Shown here piece by piece: positions 9,901-19,936 of a stretch of DNA of 49,382 nucleotides. The translations under genes were made by a program, and so were the position numbers. Within the stretch, counting starts at the first letter, position 1; each line of letters opens with the position of its first letter. The notes below the pieces were generated by a model. The model was not told the origin of the DNA. It searched no databases and worked only from the letters and a program-made list of their open reading frames with translations. Source of the DNA: Ascoidea tarda (nom. inval.) (Eukaryota; Ascomycota; Saccharomycetes; Ascoideales; Ascoideaceae); assembly GCA_030560485.1 (NCBI GenBank), contig JAKTTS010000052.1:1-49382 (forward strand), read 5' to 3'.

Positions 9901-12041
9901 ATTGAGGGAGAATTGGCGTCTCTTTCACAAATTAATTGCTTATATTTAGTTGTTTCTGGTTCAGAAAAAAATTCTTGAATACGGTCCAAAGAAGCTTTTG
10001 AACGCATAACAGAAGATAGCATGTAGGAAATATCATCAATTGGTAATCTAAGTAAGTTGAAAAAAGATAAAGCTGTAAAAGCAACTGGAGCAGTCAAAAC
10101 ATTTCCCTCAACCAAAGTATAGCAAGCAAAACTGATCAATGTGACAATAGTTGGAGCTATATAGCCTAACATTGAAGAGAAAATTTGCAAAATATATTGT
10201 TTTTTAAGTTTTTTCAATTCCGTCATTCTGATATTCATAATTGATTCAATGAATTTTTGTTCCCAAGCAAAAAATTTGATAATTCTGATATTTTGAAAAC
10301 ACTCGTTTAATTTATTAACTCTTTTATCAGAAACTAGCATCATGTTCTTTTGAAGATCACCGATTTTTTTAGAAAGTAAATAATTGATTGGTAATAAAAA
10401 TAACAAAAAAGCGGAACCAACTAAAGAGGACCAACCAAGAAGGTTATATAGTAGATATATTGCAAAAAAAACCATAACAACGCCACTAACAAAATAGAAC
10501 AAGTAACCACAAAGCTCGGATACTTGAAAAGCATCAACGGCCATTAAATTAATAATACCACCTAATTCTTTTTCTTTTGTTTTCTCATCGTCAACTTGTT
10601 CGCCATTTTTTTCAGCATTTTGTGTTTTTTTGGGAACCTTTGAAGATTTACTGGATTCAGAATCACCATTTTGAGCAGACTTTTCAACAGAAAGTTTTCT
10701 TCTAAGAGCTTTTGAGTAGACTTGACCGATGATAATTGATCTCATTCGAGTACAAACTCTTCTACCAATAAATAAAGATACGCCAAATAGTAAAGAGTTT
10801 AAAACGCTGACACCAAACATAAGGAAAACGGAAAACCAAGCAAGGTTTAAAGAAATATAATTTGAGTCATCGATGAATTCTAAAATCACCTTCAACAAGA
10901 TACTTGGAACAAACATACCAAAAGCATAAAATGTTATATAGAAAGCTTGAAATGCAAAATCCCAACCGAAATAGCTCATTAGTTTCCAAGCAAAAGATAA
11001 TCTTGATTTGAATTTTTCGAAATGTTCATATCTTCTTAAAGTGATGTAAGAAAAATCGTCATTTCTTAGCGCCCAAATCTGATTTAATTTCAAGTCTTTA
11101 TTTTTTGAGGCAATTGAAATCATTGAGTTTAACCATGAATAAGTTATTAAAGAGAATAAAGAGGTGATTCTTTCTGGGGTTGGAATGTAATTTTTTTGGT
11201 TTTTTGGACTATAAACATAGTTTGAAATGTTATTGCCGATTTTATCTGTCCAAAAAAACGCACATAAACACAAATTGATGAAAAATTGAGAGTAATAATA
11301 ATATCTTTGGGGATTTTTCAAAGTATTGTGTATTAAAACTGACCTAAAATTTAAACAGGTAGGAACCAATAGAGCAGTGTGAATTGTTATTAGTAAAGCC
11401 CATGAATTGATTTTAGCTAAAAAGGAGGTGTTATTTTTTTTAGATACTATCAATGAATAAAATCTTAAAGAGGATAAGAAAAGAGAAATGAGCCAAACAA
11501 GGAAAGTTTCAAGTGAAGATATATCATTTTGGTATGAGTATATGTTTGTGGTGAAACCAATCAATATAAGAAAATATTCCAAAAAGACTTTAAAATTTTC
11601 AATAAAATTTCTATGGACTTCAATATATTCTCCATGAGGAGAACCATCATTGTTAGTAAAAGATAGAAATTTGATGTCAAAATGCTTTCTTTTGATCAAA
11701 TCAGCAGAAAGACGATTGGAATTGATTGCACCGTAATTTGAAGAAGTGGATTTGATTGACGAGGATGAGAAAGAGGAAGACGACGGTACTAAGAGAGGAT
11801 GACCATGGTGATTATCAGCATCCAGTTTATCGCTTTTGGGGTTCGAGCTTAACTTGGGATTAAAGAAATTTTGTTTCTCAGTAAAAGACTCTTTATGAAA
11901 AAAGCCATATAAAAGGCAAGATATGACAATGATTATAATTGAGGAAGAAATGGAAATATCAAGATAAAATTTCCTCGCACAAGAGGTAAAATCATCATGA
12001 TACCATATCGCTGAACAATTTAGAGACAGGCGTGAATCCAT
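6912..12041 (-). CDS. YBT1: Full-length ABCC transporter of the YBT1/VMR1 vacuolar group
   Basis: The 1709-residue protein has an extra N-terminal membrane domain (TMD0), then two membrane-domain plus ATPase halves. NBD1 has Walker A GPTGAGKTS near residue 754 and signature LSGGQKQRVSLARAL near 858, followed by LDDCLSAVDS and RTCILVSHNVALT, wording typical of Ybt1/Vmr1 and not Ycf1. NBD2 has Walker A GRTGAGKST near 1450, signature LSQGQRQ near 1588 and LLDEATASID. NBD1 has Asp-Asp where NBD2 has Asp-Glu after Walker B, the usual asymmetric ABCC pair. Family knowledge: these vacuolar pumps move bile acids, phosphatidylcholine-related products or drugs. A Glu-rich linker follows NBD1, and an Asn-rich insert with the tandem unit NNGTIE sits between Walker A and the signature of NBD2. 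Only three CTG codons were found (12027, 11823, 9855), all outside conserved motifs. Confidence 0.9.
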   Translation of the reverse strand: MDSRLSLNCSAIWYHDDFTSCARKFYLDISISSSIIIIVISCLLYGFFHKESFTEKQNFFNPKLSSNPKSDKLDADNHHGHPLLVPSSSSFSSSSIKSTSSNYGAINSNRLSADLIKRKHFDIKFLSFTNNDGSPHGEYIEVHRNFIENFKVFLEYFLILIGFTTNIYSYQNDISSLETFLVWLISLFLSSLRFYSLIVSKKNNTSFLAKINSWALLITIHTALLVPTCLNFRSVLIHNTLKNPQRYYYYSQFFINLCLCAFFWTDKIGNNISNYVYSPKNQKNYIPTPERITSLFSLITYSWLNSMISIASKNKDLKLNQIWALRNDDFSYITLRRYEHFEKFKSRLSFAWKLMSYFGWDFAFQAFYITFYAFGMFVPSILLKVILEFIDDSNYISLNLAWFSVFLMFGVSVLNSLLFGVSLFIGRRVCTRMRSIIIGQVYSKALRRKLSVEKSAQNGDSESSKSSKVPKKTQNAEKNGEQVDDEKTKEKELGGIINLMAVDAFQVSELCGYLFYFVSGVVMVFFAIYLLYNLLGWSSLVGSAFLLFLLPINYLLSKKIGDLQKNMMLVSDKRVNKLNECFQNIRIIKFFAWEQKFIESIMNIRMTELKKLKKQYILQIFSSMLGYIAPTIVTLISFACYTLVEGNVLTAPVAFTALSFFNLLRLPIDDISYMLSSVMRSKASLDRIQEFFSEPETTKYKQLICERDANSPSIGFQNATFSWNSDEDLNDNTDFKLRDLDISFVEGKLNVIIGPTGAGKTSTLLALLGEMNLISGKVFLPGVLPRNEIPIESITGLADSVAYCSQSAWLLNGTIRDNILFDSEFNQKRYNDVIESCGLKRDLEILEAGDQTEIGEKGVVLSGGQKQRVSLARALYSSSKNILLDDCLSAVDSNTALWIYDNCITGPLMKNRTCILVSHNVALTVKDARHVIVMENGRVKAQGFPEKLLFDGFLGEDDLIKSSIMNSRNASNVDIKQLNSSASRPENQLSNKNIKKFDKELLKAKVKEQEEEEEIELTKTVNKTKGKLIQEETKSTGTVSIQVYKFYMNTFGPWYAWAFIFALFIFSQVVFISQSWWLRKWSLNSDAESTYNSFHSFIISSNIFENVNHIKEKSSAIIYGTKNFAQSLRIEPGHDAIFYISIYGLIGLGFGLVCSIRNLILFFSGLRASNIIFKNVLERIMRAKLRFFDTTPIGRIMNRFSKDIESVDQEITAYFQGTFVCIIIIVSTLFLIITITPLFFLFAIFISLMFYAIGYFYLNLSRELKRYESITKSPIHQHFTETLVGVTTIRAYGVEHKFMKKNLEYIDENNTPFFYLWVANRWLCFRIDFLGALVTLFSGSFVLYYMDSLDAGLAGISLSYAISFTEAALWLVRLYAMLEMIMNSVERLKEYMEVEEEPEPQLSQEFEPPKTWPETGKIEISNLSLRYAPDLPKVIKNVTFDVEPNAKIGIVGRTGAGKSTIITALFRFLDPDTGKIIIDGYEITKIGLNTLRKAITIIPQDPTLFSGTIKSNLDPFEQYSDAEMFEALIRVNLLSREELESNGTIENNGTIENNGLISRTPNIAEETEVEENKNKFLNLDNKIEEGGKNLSQGQRQLVCLARSILRTPKIMLLDEATASIDYKSDHKIQQTIRNEFKNSTILTIAHRLRSIIDYDKILVMDAGKVVEYDEPFKLISDKNTIFYQMCEKSGELDVLIKLAKASSSQNGDI

Positions 12042-13178
12042 TGTGAAGCTGATTTATAATGTTGCCTAAAAAAAAAGCTGTGGTGATTCGAGCAGTTGAG
12101 ATTCATAAATGCTTCAGAATGTGCACTCGAGTAGAAAAACAAGAGATAAGCGATGTAATATATGGCTAGAACAGAGTTGAAAATGCAATAAAGTGGTAGA
12201 AAAGATAAAAGAGCCCACTTGATTATCGAGAAAAGTGAGAAAAGCTTTAATTTGTTATTGTGTGAGACAAAAGCAGAGCTCCGGCTTTTTCGACGAAGAG
12301 ATGGCTTTTTATTCCAACGGCCGGTCTGTTTCGGTGCCCTTGTTGCTGAAAATAGAGAAAACAAAGTTTCCGACACGAAAACTGCCAGGGCTTTTGCGAA
12401 AAAAGGCTGATCCACTTTTGCTGTTTATCGCTGGATGAGTCGGTCCAAAGACAAGTCCATTCCAAATACTTTTCAACCAACAAATGTGTTTTCGAAAAGC
12501 CCTCCAGTGGTGGCAATTGCGTAACTGGCACTGTTTCCAACTTTCACAGGTATTTCAAATCAAGTGCCTTTTTAAGAACTGCAGCAAACCCAGTTGGCTC
12601 CCTTGTTTTTTAATCAACAAACTGGCTCCGCTTTAGAGTTTTCGGCAGGAAAGTATTATTTGAACATGAAAAGTTCCAGTACAATAATGGTGCCCTCCAA
12701 AGGTTTTGCAATTCGGAAAGGGCACGAAGCAGAACCTGTCTGTGGATTAAAAGGTTACAAACCGAATTCTGCCAGATGTTGATGATTGGGTTCGTTTTGG
12801 TTACTGTTGAGGCCACATAAAGGCTGGTAAATATATATTTAACGGCCTCACCACCGCCAATCCATTATCAATGTTACAAAAGACATGAGCCAGACTTTCA
12901 ACTGGATCGTCCTGGAGCAGCATATCTGCTCAGCAAAAGTGAAGGGAAATATTGTTTGATTCAAAGAAATTCCACTTTATCAAACTCACTAATATTTACA
13001 GCAACTTCTAATAAGTCTGTCTGCAGATCAAGAATAAAAAAAAGGGCTTTTAATGAAGATAATAAAAGGTAGTTTGAATAGCTAACTCAAAAGTTTTTAC
13101 TACAATTCAATAAGGTTATAAAAAAAAATAAACCAATATCAAAAAAAAAAAAAAAAACAACAAGAAAATCGAATAGCT
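12042..13178. other. 5' region of the ABC transporter and 3' flank of the GFD2-like gene
   Basis: This 1.1 kb lies upstream of the ABC transporter. About 12240-12800 is less AT-rich than its surroundings and carries several overlapping short open frames on both strands, none with recognisable homology. A TATATATTT tract at about 12830 and a long poly-A run near 13141-13156 are visible. I see no RNA gene. The length suggests regulated expression of the transporter. Confidence 0.45.
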
Positions 13179-14546
13179 TTATTTATCAAAATAGATAAAT
13201 TTAAGAGCATCTTCAACACTCTCCATAAACTTTGGCGGTACAACCTCTAGACCTACCAACCCTTTGCTGTTTCTACCTCTACGAAATCTTCTAGGTTCTG
13301 AATTATACGACTCTAGCTGTTTTTGCTTTTTTATCGTCTTAAGTTCAACCACCTTTTTCTTGATATCTTCAATAAACTCAGGGCTATCAAGTTTATTATT
13401 TATTCGATATAATGGATCCGAAAGGTTCATCGCAAGTATCATAGTAAAATAACTATCATTACCGGCATTGTGTAAATTCGAATGCGGAATGTCAAGGATT
13501 CTTAAAACGTTTCCTAACGACGAGGTCTCACTACCAAAACAAGTGGTCCATAAATCTTGTGTATCAATAATTGAATGGTTTTCAGGAAATCTTACACCAA
13601 GTTCTTTTAGCCATTTAATATCCCCACAAACATTATGACCAACTAATGAACAAGGATAATCTAGTTCACTAAAATAATAATTTATTATGACTTGCATCAA
13701 AATGGCACATTTTTCAAACGTCAAAATTATTGATTCACCAATAAATTTGAATTTATTATCTGTTATAAATAATCCATTCCGAAACTCAAAAACCTCACTT
13801 GGAATCAAATGGATCTTTTGAAAACTCGGATTTAATGTGCTCAATTGAAATCTAGGATCATATATCGTCAATCCAAGTTCAATTATAATATATGTATTGG
13901 TTTCAAAAGCTTCGATATCAATTGAAATCAATATGTGATTTTCAATAAATACTTTGGTAACCGCATTCTTCAAATACCCAAAATTACCTGAATTCATCAA
14001 ATAAGTATGACGTTTTCTTCTCGACTCCTTTTTTAAATTATTCAAATAAGTAACTGCAATGGATTTATTAAATTCTTTAAAACGATTTATGGCACCATTT
14101 ATATCAAAGCTATTAAATAAACCGGAATCAGAAAAACTATTCACCTTTGGGATAATTGAGCTCAAGGAAGGCAATTCCTCATAGGGAATTTTGATATTAC
14201 AATATAACTTTTCAGCCTCAGATTTATTCAACAATTGTGTATACTTTCTTGGGTTTATTTTGTCATCAAAATTTCCTCTATTCTTTTGTTTTTTACCTTG
14301 TATATTGCTGTTATCATTTACTTGGTTATTCTGGTTATTCTGGTTATTCTGATTGTCCTGATTATTATCTTTTTTCTTTTTTTTTTTTGTTTTTTTTCGT
14401 CTCGAGTACCGTTGGATTGCCGAAGCATCCAACCTTGAAGGATCCTGCTGCTTCTCAAAATTTACAGAATTAGGTGATGTTTTCTGGTGAGAACCCATTT
14501 GATCATCAATTGCTGATTCATTTTTACCATTTGAATCGAGTTTCAT
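13179..14546 (-). CDS. GFD2: GFD2/YDR514C family protein with DEDD exonuclease-like fold
   Basis: The 455-residue protein starts at the ATG at 14546; the longer frame upstream has only a GTG. After a basic, Lys- and Asn-rich N-terminal region (KKTKKKKKKD, then repeated NNQ), the C-terminal half carries an RNase H-like exonuclease pattern: ISIDIEAFE (first Asp/Glu pair) near residue 208, IIELGLTIYDPR, LVGHNVCGDIKWLKELGV (Asp) in the middle, and SSLGNVLRILDIPHSNLHNAGNDSYFT with a late Asp. These blocks are the hallmark of fungal Gfd2/YDR514C. Gfd2 was linked genetically to mRNA export (Dbp5 and Gle1 region), but no reaction has been firmly shown for it. The acidic residues seem present, so nuclease activity is possible. 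Confidence 0.75.
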   Translation of the reverse strand: MKLDSNGKNESAIDDQMGSHQKTSPNSVNFEKQQDPSRLDASAIQRYSRRKKTKKKKKKDNNQDNQNNQNNQNNQVNDNSNIQGKKQKNRGNFDDKINPRKYTQLLNKSEAEKLYCNIKIPYEELPSLSSIIPKVNSFSDSGLFNSFDINGAINRFKEFNKSIAVTYLNNLKKESRRKRHTYLMNSGNFGYLKNAVTKVFIENHILISIDIEAFETNTYIIIELGLTIYDPRFQLSTLNPSFQKIHLIPSEVFEFRNGLFITDNKFKFIGESIILTFEKCAILMQVIINYYFSELDYPCSLVGHNVCGDIKWLKELGVRFPENHSIIDTQDLWTTCFGSETSSLGNVLRILDIPHSNLHNAGNDSYFTMILAMNLSDPLYRINNKLDSPEFIEDIKKKVVELKTIKKQKQLESYNSEPRRFRRGRNSKGLVGLEVVPPKFMESVEDALKFIYFDK

Positions 14547-14882
14547 TGTTACAAACAAAATGCAAAAATAAGAGTAAAGATACAACAATAGCAACGATCC
14601 AAAAGAGTCGTTTTTTAGGGGCGCGGAAACACTCACATGAAAAAGCCACTTGTATGGATCACAACATCTGCATATGCATGTTGAAGTTAGTACATGTTGA
14701 GATTGTTTGTGTGTACATAGCGGTTTAGACCGGAAAATCTAAGGATTACCACACGGTTTTTGTCAATTTATTGGAAAACATAAAGTCAGTGCTTTGATAT
14801 TTCACAACTAACAATAGCGCACTGATAAACATCAACTCAAAATACAAAATAATGATTAATACCAATTAAATACTATTCAACA
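14547..14882. promoter_or_regulatory. Divergent promoter between GFD2-like gene and MED17
   Basis: About 340 bases between divergent start codons, AT-rich on the MED17 side. It includes CATATGCATG and TACATGTTG palindromic words near 14670-14700 and a stretch TTAATACCAATTAAATAC just before MED17. No confident factor site. Confidence 0.4.
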
Positions 14883-17336
14883 ATGGAATCAGATAATAAT
14901 ATCAGTGATGCTAAACAGCTGGACAGTCAAAGCATTTGGGATCTTTTCGAGATACCAAAAAATGATAGTATAGAGATAGATATAGATCAACTTGAAAAGG
15001 ATGATGGAGATAGAGAATTGGAAAGTCTTTTCAATGATATTGATAAAATCAATTTACATTTAGACCCAAGCTTAATAACAGAAAACTTTAGGGATCCATC
15101 TTTTAGTAGGCCTTATGAATTATCAATAAATCAATTATTCAAGTACATTGAAGATCAAAAAGGCGATTTTTTAAGCATTACTGAGAACTCGTTGAAAGCT
15201 GATATTGAAAATGATAAGATTAAAAATGAGAGTCTTTCTCAGATATACAATGAATCTGGAAGGTTTAACTTATATGGAAATGAATATCCGAGTTTGAACG
15301 ATAATGATCAAGCAGAAGTAAATAATGGAAATAAAGAAAATAATAGCAGCAATAATACCGATCAGATCATCAGTAGACAACTAAAAATCAGAGAGTTTTA
15401 CAAGGCAAAGGGCGAAATAATAAACAATGTTAATACAGCTTTGAATGAGTCTGCTTATTTATTGGATTTTTTATCGTTGTTGAATTCCTCAACACGAGAC
15501 AATGCGAAAAATTCGATATCTTCTCATATAAAACAATCCATTCCACTAAAATCATTAAATTGCGATTTTATTGAGAATAACAGTACTTCTTTTATAAATA
15601 ATATTGACTCTTTTAATGTTCACAATTTGAAACTTTTGAGAAGTTGGAAATTGGAATCAATTACAAAGTGCTCAAACATTTTTCAAGATTCTTTTAAGAA
15701 ATTATCTAATGAAATAGATCAAGAAAATTTATATTGGAATAATTTGCTACGAATTTCAAATTTAAACAATAATGAAAACAATAATAATTATAATGAAGTG
15801 CTATTTAAATCAACCTATCCCCAATTTAACTTAAAAACATTTTCAATCAATTATGGTTTTAGAGATTCTGGATCGAATTATAATATTAATAAAGGGTTTG
15901 GATTTTTGAATAAGATCAATTCAAAAAATCAAAAAATTAAATTCGAGCCTTACACTAACGATTCGTCAATCAAATCTTATGTCAAGGTGACTATATTAAC
16001 CAAATTAAACAGCGAATTTATTGTTATAAGTGAATCTTCAATACCTGATCATTTACTTTATGATTATAAAAAACATGACATTAAGAATGACAAAAATAAT
16101 AAAATTGATAATGTTGAAAATAAAGATATTGAACTTGTTAAAAACCAAATCAATGAAGCCAGACTAAAATTATTTGATGAAGAATTGTTTTATCAATTAA
16201 CCAAAGAAACAAAGGATTTAATCCCCTATAATGGTAAAATACTATCAAATAATAAAATTATAATTGATTTAAGTGAGGACTTTATAATTGAAATTGATTA
16301 CATAAGTAAAAATAAAGAAGATTTTGAGAACGAATTGAAAATTTCATTAGAAAATAATGAAAACAGTAAAAATAAGAAAATTCTGAGCACAAATACAATT
16401 ATGAATGGCAGTATCAATGAGCCTGCTTTGAATGGTGAAAAAGAACCCCGAAATGAGTTATACAATGAATTAAATGATAAATTGAAGCTGTTGGCTGGAG
16501 ATAATCAAAACCAAATTGATTCGGAGACTAAATTATATAACAAAAAACAGAATTTGAATTCTAGTATATTAAAAATCAAAAAAGAAATTGACCAAAGTGA
16601 AAAATTCAACATAAAGTCTCCTAACAACACACCATCACCGACATCAACAGAAGAAATTAAGAATTTTGTTCAGAATAATAAGAAAGCTGATTATATTTTA
16701 AGTTTTTTAAAATTAATGTTATCTTATCATCATAAACTGAATTTGAAGTATAAGAAAAACAAGTATCCTATAATATTGAATTCAATTCACAATTTTAGGA
16801 AAAACATTGATAAACCTTTATTATTGAGGCCATTAATTGGTAATATCAAACATGAAAGAAATTTAAATGAATTGGTGGGTATATTGGTGGAAACTTTTCA
16901 TCAAGTAGGAATATCTGATTTCAAAATCTATGATTACAACGAAAATCATGTGATAAATTATAAAGGAAACTTCATTCAAATTATTAACTCATTTAATTTT
17001 AATAACATAGGTAGTAAAATGTTAATAAACAACTATCAAAATGGGAATGATAAATATGACAATGCTTTCAGCAACATCACCAGGCCACCCAGGACCAAAA
17101 TAATAACCAATTTCAATAAAAAACTACTAATAAAGCTCGTTCTATCATCCTCGTCAACATTCTGCGATCTAATTATCAATTTAAGAGTTGAAGGAAAATC
17201 TCTGAACAGCAAAAATAAAGATACAAATGAATTACAAATTCAAAATGCCAATCACAAGATATTAGAGTCAGACTTTTCAGACTTTTACGAAATCAAAAAG
17301 TGCCTAGAGTGGGTCGTTGATCAGTATTACACGTAA
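14883..17336 (+). CDS. MED17: Mediator head subunit MED17 (Srb4)
   Basis: The 817-residue protein matches Srb4/Med17 (687 residues in S. cerevisiae) in order: IYxxx-type N-terminal motif SINQLFKYIEDQKGDFLSI, then REFYKAKGEIINNVNTALNESAYLLDFLSLL (Srb4 has ..NLAMNESSLALEFVSLL), KLLRSWKLESI, YWNNLLRIS, a NYGFRDSGSNYNINKGFGFL block equal to KYGYEDSGSTYKHDRGIANI, and KPLLLRPLIGNIK equal to ILIIRPILGKVR. The C-terminal FSDFYEIKKCLEWVVDQY is also Srb4-like. Med17 is the central scaffold of the Mediator head and is needed for most RNA polymerase II transcription. The extra length is from Asn- and Lys-rich inserts, chiefly between about residues 395 and 600. Confidence 0.88.
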   Translation: MESDNNISDAKQLDSQSIWDLFEIPKNDSIEIDIDQLEKDDGDRELESLFNDIDKINLHLDPSLITENFRDPSFSRPYELSINQLFKYIEDQKGDFLSITENSLKADIENDKIKNESLSQIYNESGRFNLYGNEYPSLNDNDQAEVNNGNKENNSSNNTDQIISRQLKIREFYKAKGEIINNVNTALNESAYLLDFLSLLNSSTRDNAKNSISSHIKQSIPLKSLNCDFIENNSTSFINNIDSFNVHNLKLLRSWKLESITKCSNIFQDSFKKLSNEIDQENLYWNNLLRISNLNNNENNNNYNEVLFKSTYPQFNLKTFSINYGFRDSGSNYNINKGFGFLNKINSKNQKIKFEPYTNDSSIKSYVKVTILTKLNSEFIVISESSIPDHLLYDYKKHDIKNDKNNKIDNVENKDIELVKNQINEARLKLFDEELFYQLTKETKDLIPYNGKILSNNKIIIDLSEDFIIEIDYISKNKEDFENELKISLENNENSKNKKILSTNTIMNGSINEPALNGEKEPRNELYNELNDKLKLLAGDNQNQIDSETKLYNKKQNLNSSILKIKKEIDQSEKFNIKSPNNTPSPTSTEEIKNFVQNNKKADYILSFLKLMLSYHHKLNLKYKKNKYPIILNSIHNFRKNIDKPLLLRPLIGNIKHERNLNELVGILVETFHQVGISDFKIYDYNENHVINYKGNFIQIINSFNFNNIGSKMLINNYQNGNDKYDNAFSNITRPPRTKIITNFNKKLLIKLVLSSSSTFCDLIINLRVEGKSLNSKNKDTNELQIQNANHKILESDFSDFYEIKKCLEWVVDQYYT

Positions 17337-17608
17337 CATATGTAATATATATAGTTTCATAGACACAGCAGTTAACCGTTTTGCTATTGATAAAAACGTA
17401 GTAGAAACATTTATGTTCTGCTTATATAACAAACCGTGCACTTATATAATCACAAGGGTGAGGTGTCAAAGAGGCTCAAACAGACCCAAAACACTCCTAT
17501 TTTTATGCTCCACGAATGTTTTACCAGTGATAAATTTATCAACTATCTTTGTTCAATTATTGGTATTCCATAGTGCAATTCAAATTTGCTCATACGAAAA
17601 GTTTGAAC

Positions 17609-18742
17609 ATGTCACTCCAGCCAAAAGTATTTAGTTTTTTCGATGGTGCCATTCAAGATCATTGTTTTTTTGGTAGCAATAACCAGCTTTTAGCGATAAC
17701 CCAAGATAAAGATATAAAAATCTACGATGCCTCAACACAACAGTTGCTTCAAATATTGTCTGGTCACGAAGCCCCAATTACTGCAATTGATGTTTCTACG
17801 GAGGGATTGATAGTTTCTTGTTCCCAGGATCGTAACGCTATTGTTTGGAAACCATTTATCAATCAACAAACTGGTGTTTTAGATTTTAAAAAAGATTTGG
17901 TGTTGCTAAGAATTAATAGAGCAGCAATTTGTTGTAGATGGTCACCAAATGGCAAAAAATTTGCTGTTGGATCTGGTTCAAAAGTGGTTGCAGTTTGTTA
18001 CTATGAAGAAGAAAATGATTGGTGGATTTCAAAACATATTAAAAAGTTCATTAAATCGTCTGTTTTATCAATTGATTGGCATCCAAATAATGTTCTAATT
18101 GCTTGTGGTACAGCCAATTTTCATACTTATGTTTTTTCAACATTTATTAAAAGCATTGATACAAGACCAAGTCCATCTTGTTGGGGTGTTAAGTTACCAT
18201 TTAACACACTTTGTGGAGATTTTGTAAGCAGTACAGGTGGTTGGATTCATGATGTTTCATTTAGTCCATCTGGAAATGTATTGGGATTTGTTGCTCATGA
18301 TTCGACAATTACAATTGTTTATCCCTCGGAACCTAATCAACCACCGATTTCAATGGTATCTGTCAAAACAAACTATCTACCATTTAAAACTATTAAATTT
18401 CTAAGTGAAAATGAGCTAATTGTTGCTGGGCATAATTGTTTTCCAATTCTTTTTACTGGGAATGAAGAAAATTGGTCAGAACAGAAAAGCATTGATCCGG
18501 CAACCAAATTAAATACTAAAAATCAGAGCGGAAATAAATTATCAATAGGTAATGATGAAGAAGAAACTACAACTGCTATAAATATGTTTCAACAAATGGA
18601 TTTAAGAGGTAAAGTTGTTAGTAAACAATCAACAAAATTGTTAAGTACTCATCAAAATACTATCACCTCGTTAAAATTTTTTTCCAAAAATCAAATTTCT
18701 ACATCTGGTAACGATGGAAAAGTGGTAATTTTCAATATCTAG
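17609..18742 (+). CDS. ARC40: Arp2/3 complex subunit ARC40 (ARPC1), WD-repeat protein
   Basis: From the ATG at 17609 the protein is 377 residues (yeast Arc40 is 384); upstream codons in frame start only with TTG. It opens SLQPKVFSFFDGAIQDHCFF and forms a WD40 propeller: GHEAPITAIDVS...IVSCSQDRNAIVW, RAAICCRWSPNGKKFAVGSGSKVVAVC, SSVLSIDWHPNNVLIACGT, GWIHDVSFSPSGNVLGFVAHDSTITI, and HQNTITSLKFFS...GNDGKVVIF. This spacing and the CCRWSPNG and HDVSFSPSG blocks are diagnostic of ARPC1/p41. It nucleates branched actin at endocytic patches as part of Arp2/3. An acidic insert (GNDEEETTT) precedes the last repeat, as in other fungi. It lies 272 bases after MED17 on the same strand. Confidence 0.92.
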   Translation: MSLQPKVFSFFDGAIQDHCFFGSNNQLLAITQDKDIKIYDASTQQLLQILSGHEAPITAIDVSTEGLIVSCSQDRNAIVWKPFINQQTGVLDFKKDLVLLRINRAAICCRWSPNGKKFAVGSGSKVVAVCYYEEENDWWISKHIKKFIKSSVLSIDWHPNNVLIACGTANFHTYVFSTFIKSIDTRPSPSCWGVKLPFNTLCGDFVSSTGGWIHDVSFSPSGNVLGFVAHDSTITIVYPSEPNQPPISMVSVKTNYLPFKTIKFLSENELIVAGHNCFPILFTGNEENWSEQKSIDPATKLNTKNQSGNKLSIGNDEEETTTAINMFQQMDLRGKVVSKQSTKLLSTHQNTITSLKFFSKNQISTSGNDGKVVIFNI

Positions 18743-19936
18743 GGATATTTTGTGTATAAATAAAATTTTTGTTTAATCATTTCAGAAAATGTTTTTTTTT
18801 TTTTGAAATTATATTTTTTATTATTTACTGGAAAATAAATTTAGAAATTGAAAAAAAGAATCAATTGTTGAAAAAAAAAAAATTGGACAGTTCTATAATA
18901 TTCAAAAATAAAAAGTAAAGGATAAACAAATCAGCAGGCTTTCAATTGAAAATAGTTAGTAAAATTGAGTCATTAATTTATTTTTTGTATCACCAAGTTG
19001 AACATTTATTTCTAATGCCTTGTAAAAATTATTATTTTTAATTGAATGTAGATTTCAGAATTTTTTGATACCAATTATCAGCACCATTTCCACGATGGAA
19101 ATTAAGACGACTCTTCCTATATTGTAATATTCGGTAATATCTCATCATTCACAATTAAAATTCAATTATTCCATTTTACAATCACCAAATAAAAAAGCAC
19201 TTACAATTAACTTGTAATATCTTTAGTATCATTGACATCGTTAATTTGGATCTTTGTCAAATAAATAAACGGTATGAATAATGAACTGAAAATTATCCAA
19301 AAAATCATAGACAGAATCACACCGATGAGTTACCCTTCTTTGAGATATTGATTGTGGTTATACAAAGCCTGTCCACGTTAGCCAAGTTCAGTCCACAAGT
19401 TTCGTTCTGAGAACAAAAACAATGTATTCAAGGAGAAGCTGAAAGTTTTGCAACAATTGCTGAAATATTTCAGTGTGCTGATATCAGTTATGCTGTCGCA
19501 GCAGCAGCACAATCAATTCTGGAGACAGAGTATTGTAAATAATCAAATGCTGAACCGATTCCTGATAAGAGAGTGCACAAGCTCCATTTCTGAACTTCCA
19601 TGCAAAATGGAAACAACCAAAAGAAAGTAAATACAAAGTCCCAGAGCCCTAATAAGCAGTATACAGCCCTATGCGATTGCATGTGACTGAGTGTTTTGAG
19701 GATTGATTCACATCACTCACAACGGCACTTCAGGAAAAGGCATTGTGTCATGTGACGCTGATAAAGCTGAGGAAGCTGTGCTCTTTGAAATTTGCACCAT
19801 ATTGGATGTAAGGTGGGTCGTCTGAGAAAGCGGTTGGGTTCTACAGGCTGATATATTGAAACTACACTGAAGGTCCAGTTATCCAAGTATTGTATAATAT
19901 TATAGGTATCAACATCAATTAAAATAATATCACAAA
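18743..19936. promoter_or_regulatory. RPS10 upstream region with Tbf1-like and Cbf1-like sites
   Basis: About 1.2 kb between ARC40 and RPS10. The first 0.5 kb is very AT-rich. Closer to RPS10 are two AGCCCTA words, AGCCCTAA at 19645-19652 and AGCCCTAT at 19665-19672, matching the Tbf1 consensus, and two CATGTGAC words at 19680-19687 and 19749-19756, which read GTCACATG on the other strand and fit the Cbf1 consensus RTCACRTG. A Reb1-like GTTACCCTT lies near 19328. All four Tbf1/Cbf1-like words fall 180-295 bases upstream of the RPS10 ATG. Short open frames here are not convincing. Confidence 0.6.

Noticed and set aside
14547-14636. N-terminal extension of the GFD2-like protein
   Set aside because: It would need to begin with GTG; the first ATG at 14546 gives a sensible start.
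19322-19420. A box C/D snoRNA candidate starting CCGATGAG and ending TTCTGAG upstream of RPS10
   Set aside because: The C box deviates at its first positions, no terminal stem is visible, and such words are common by chance.
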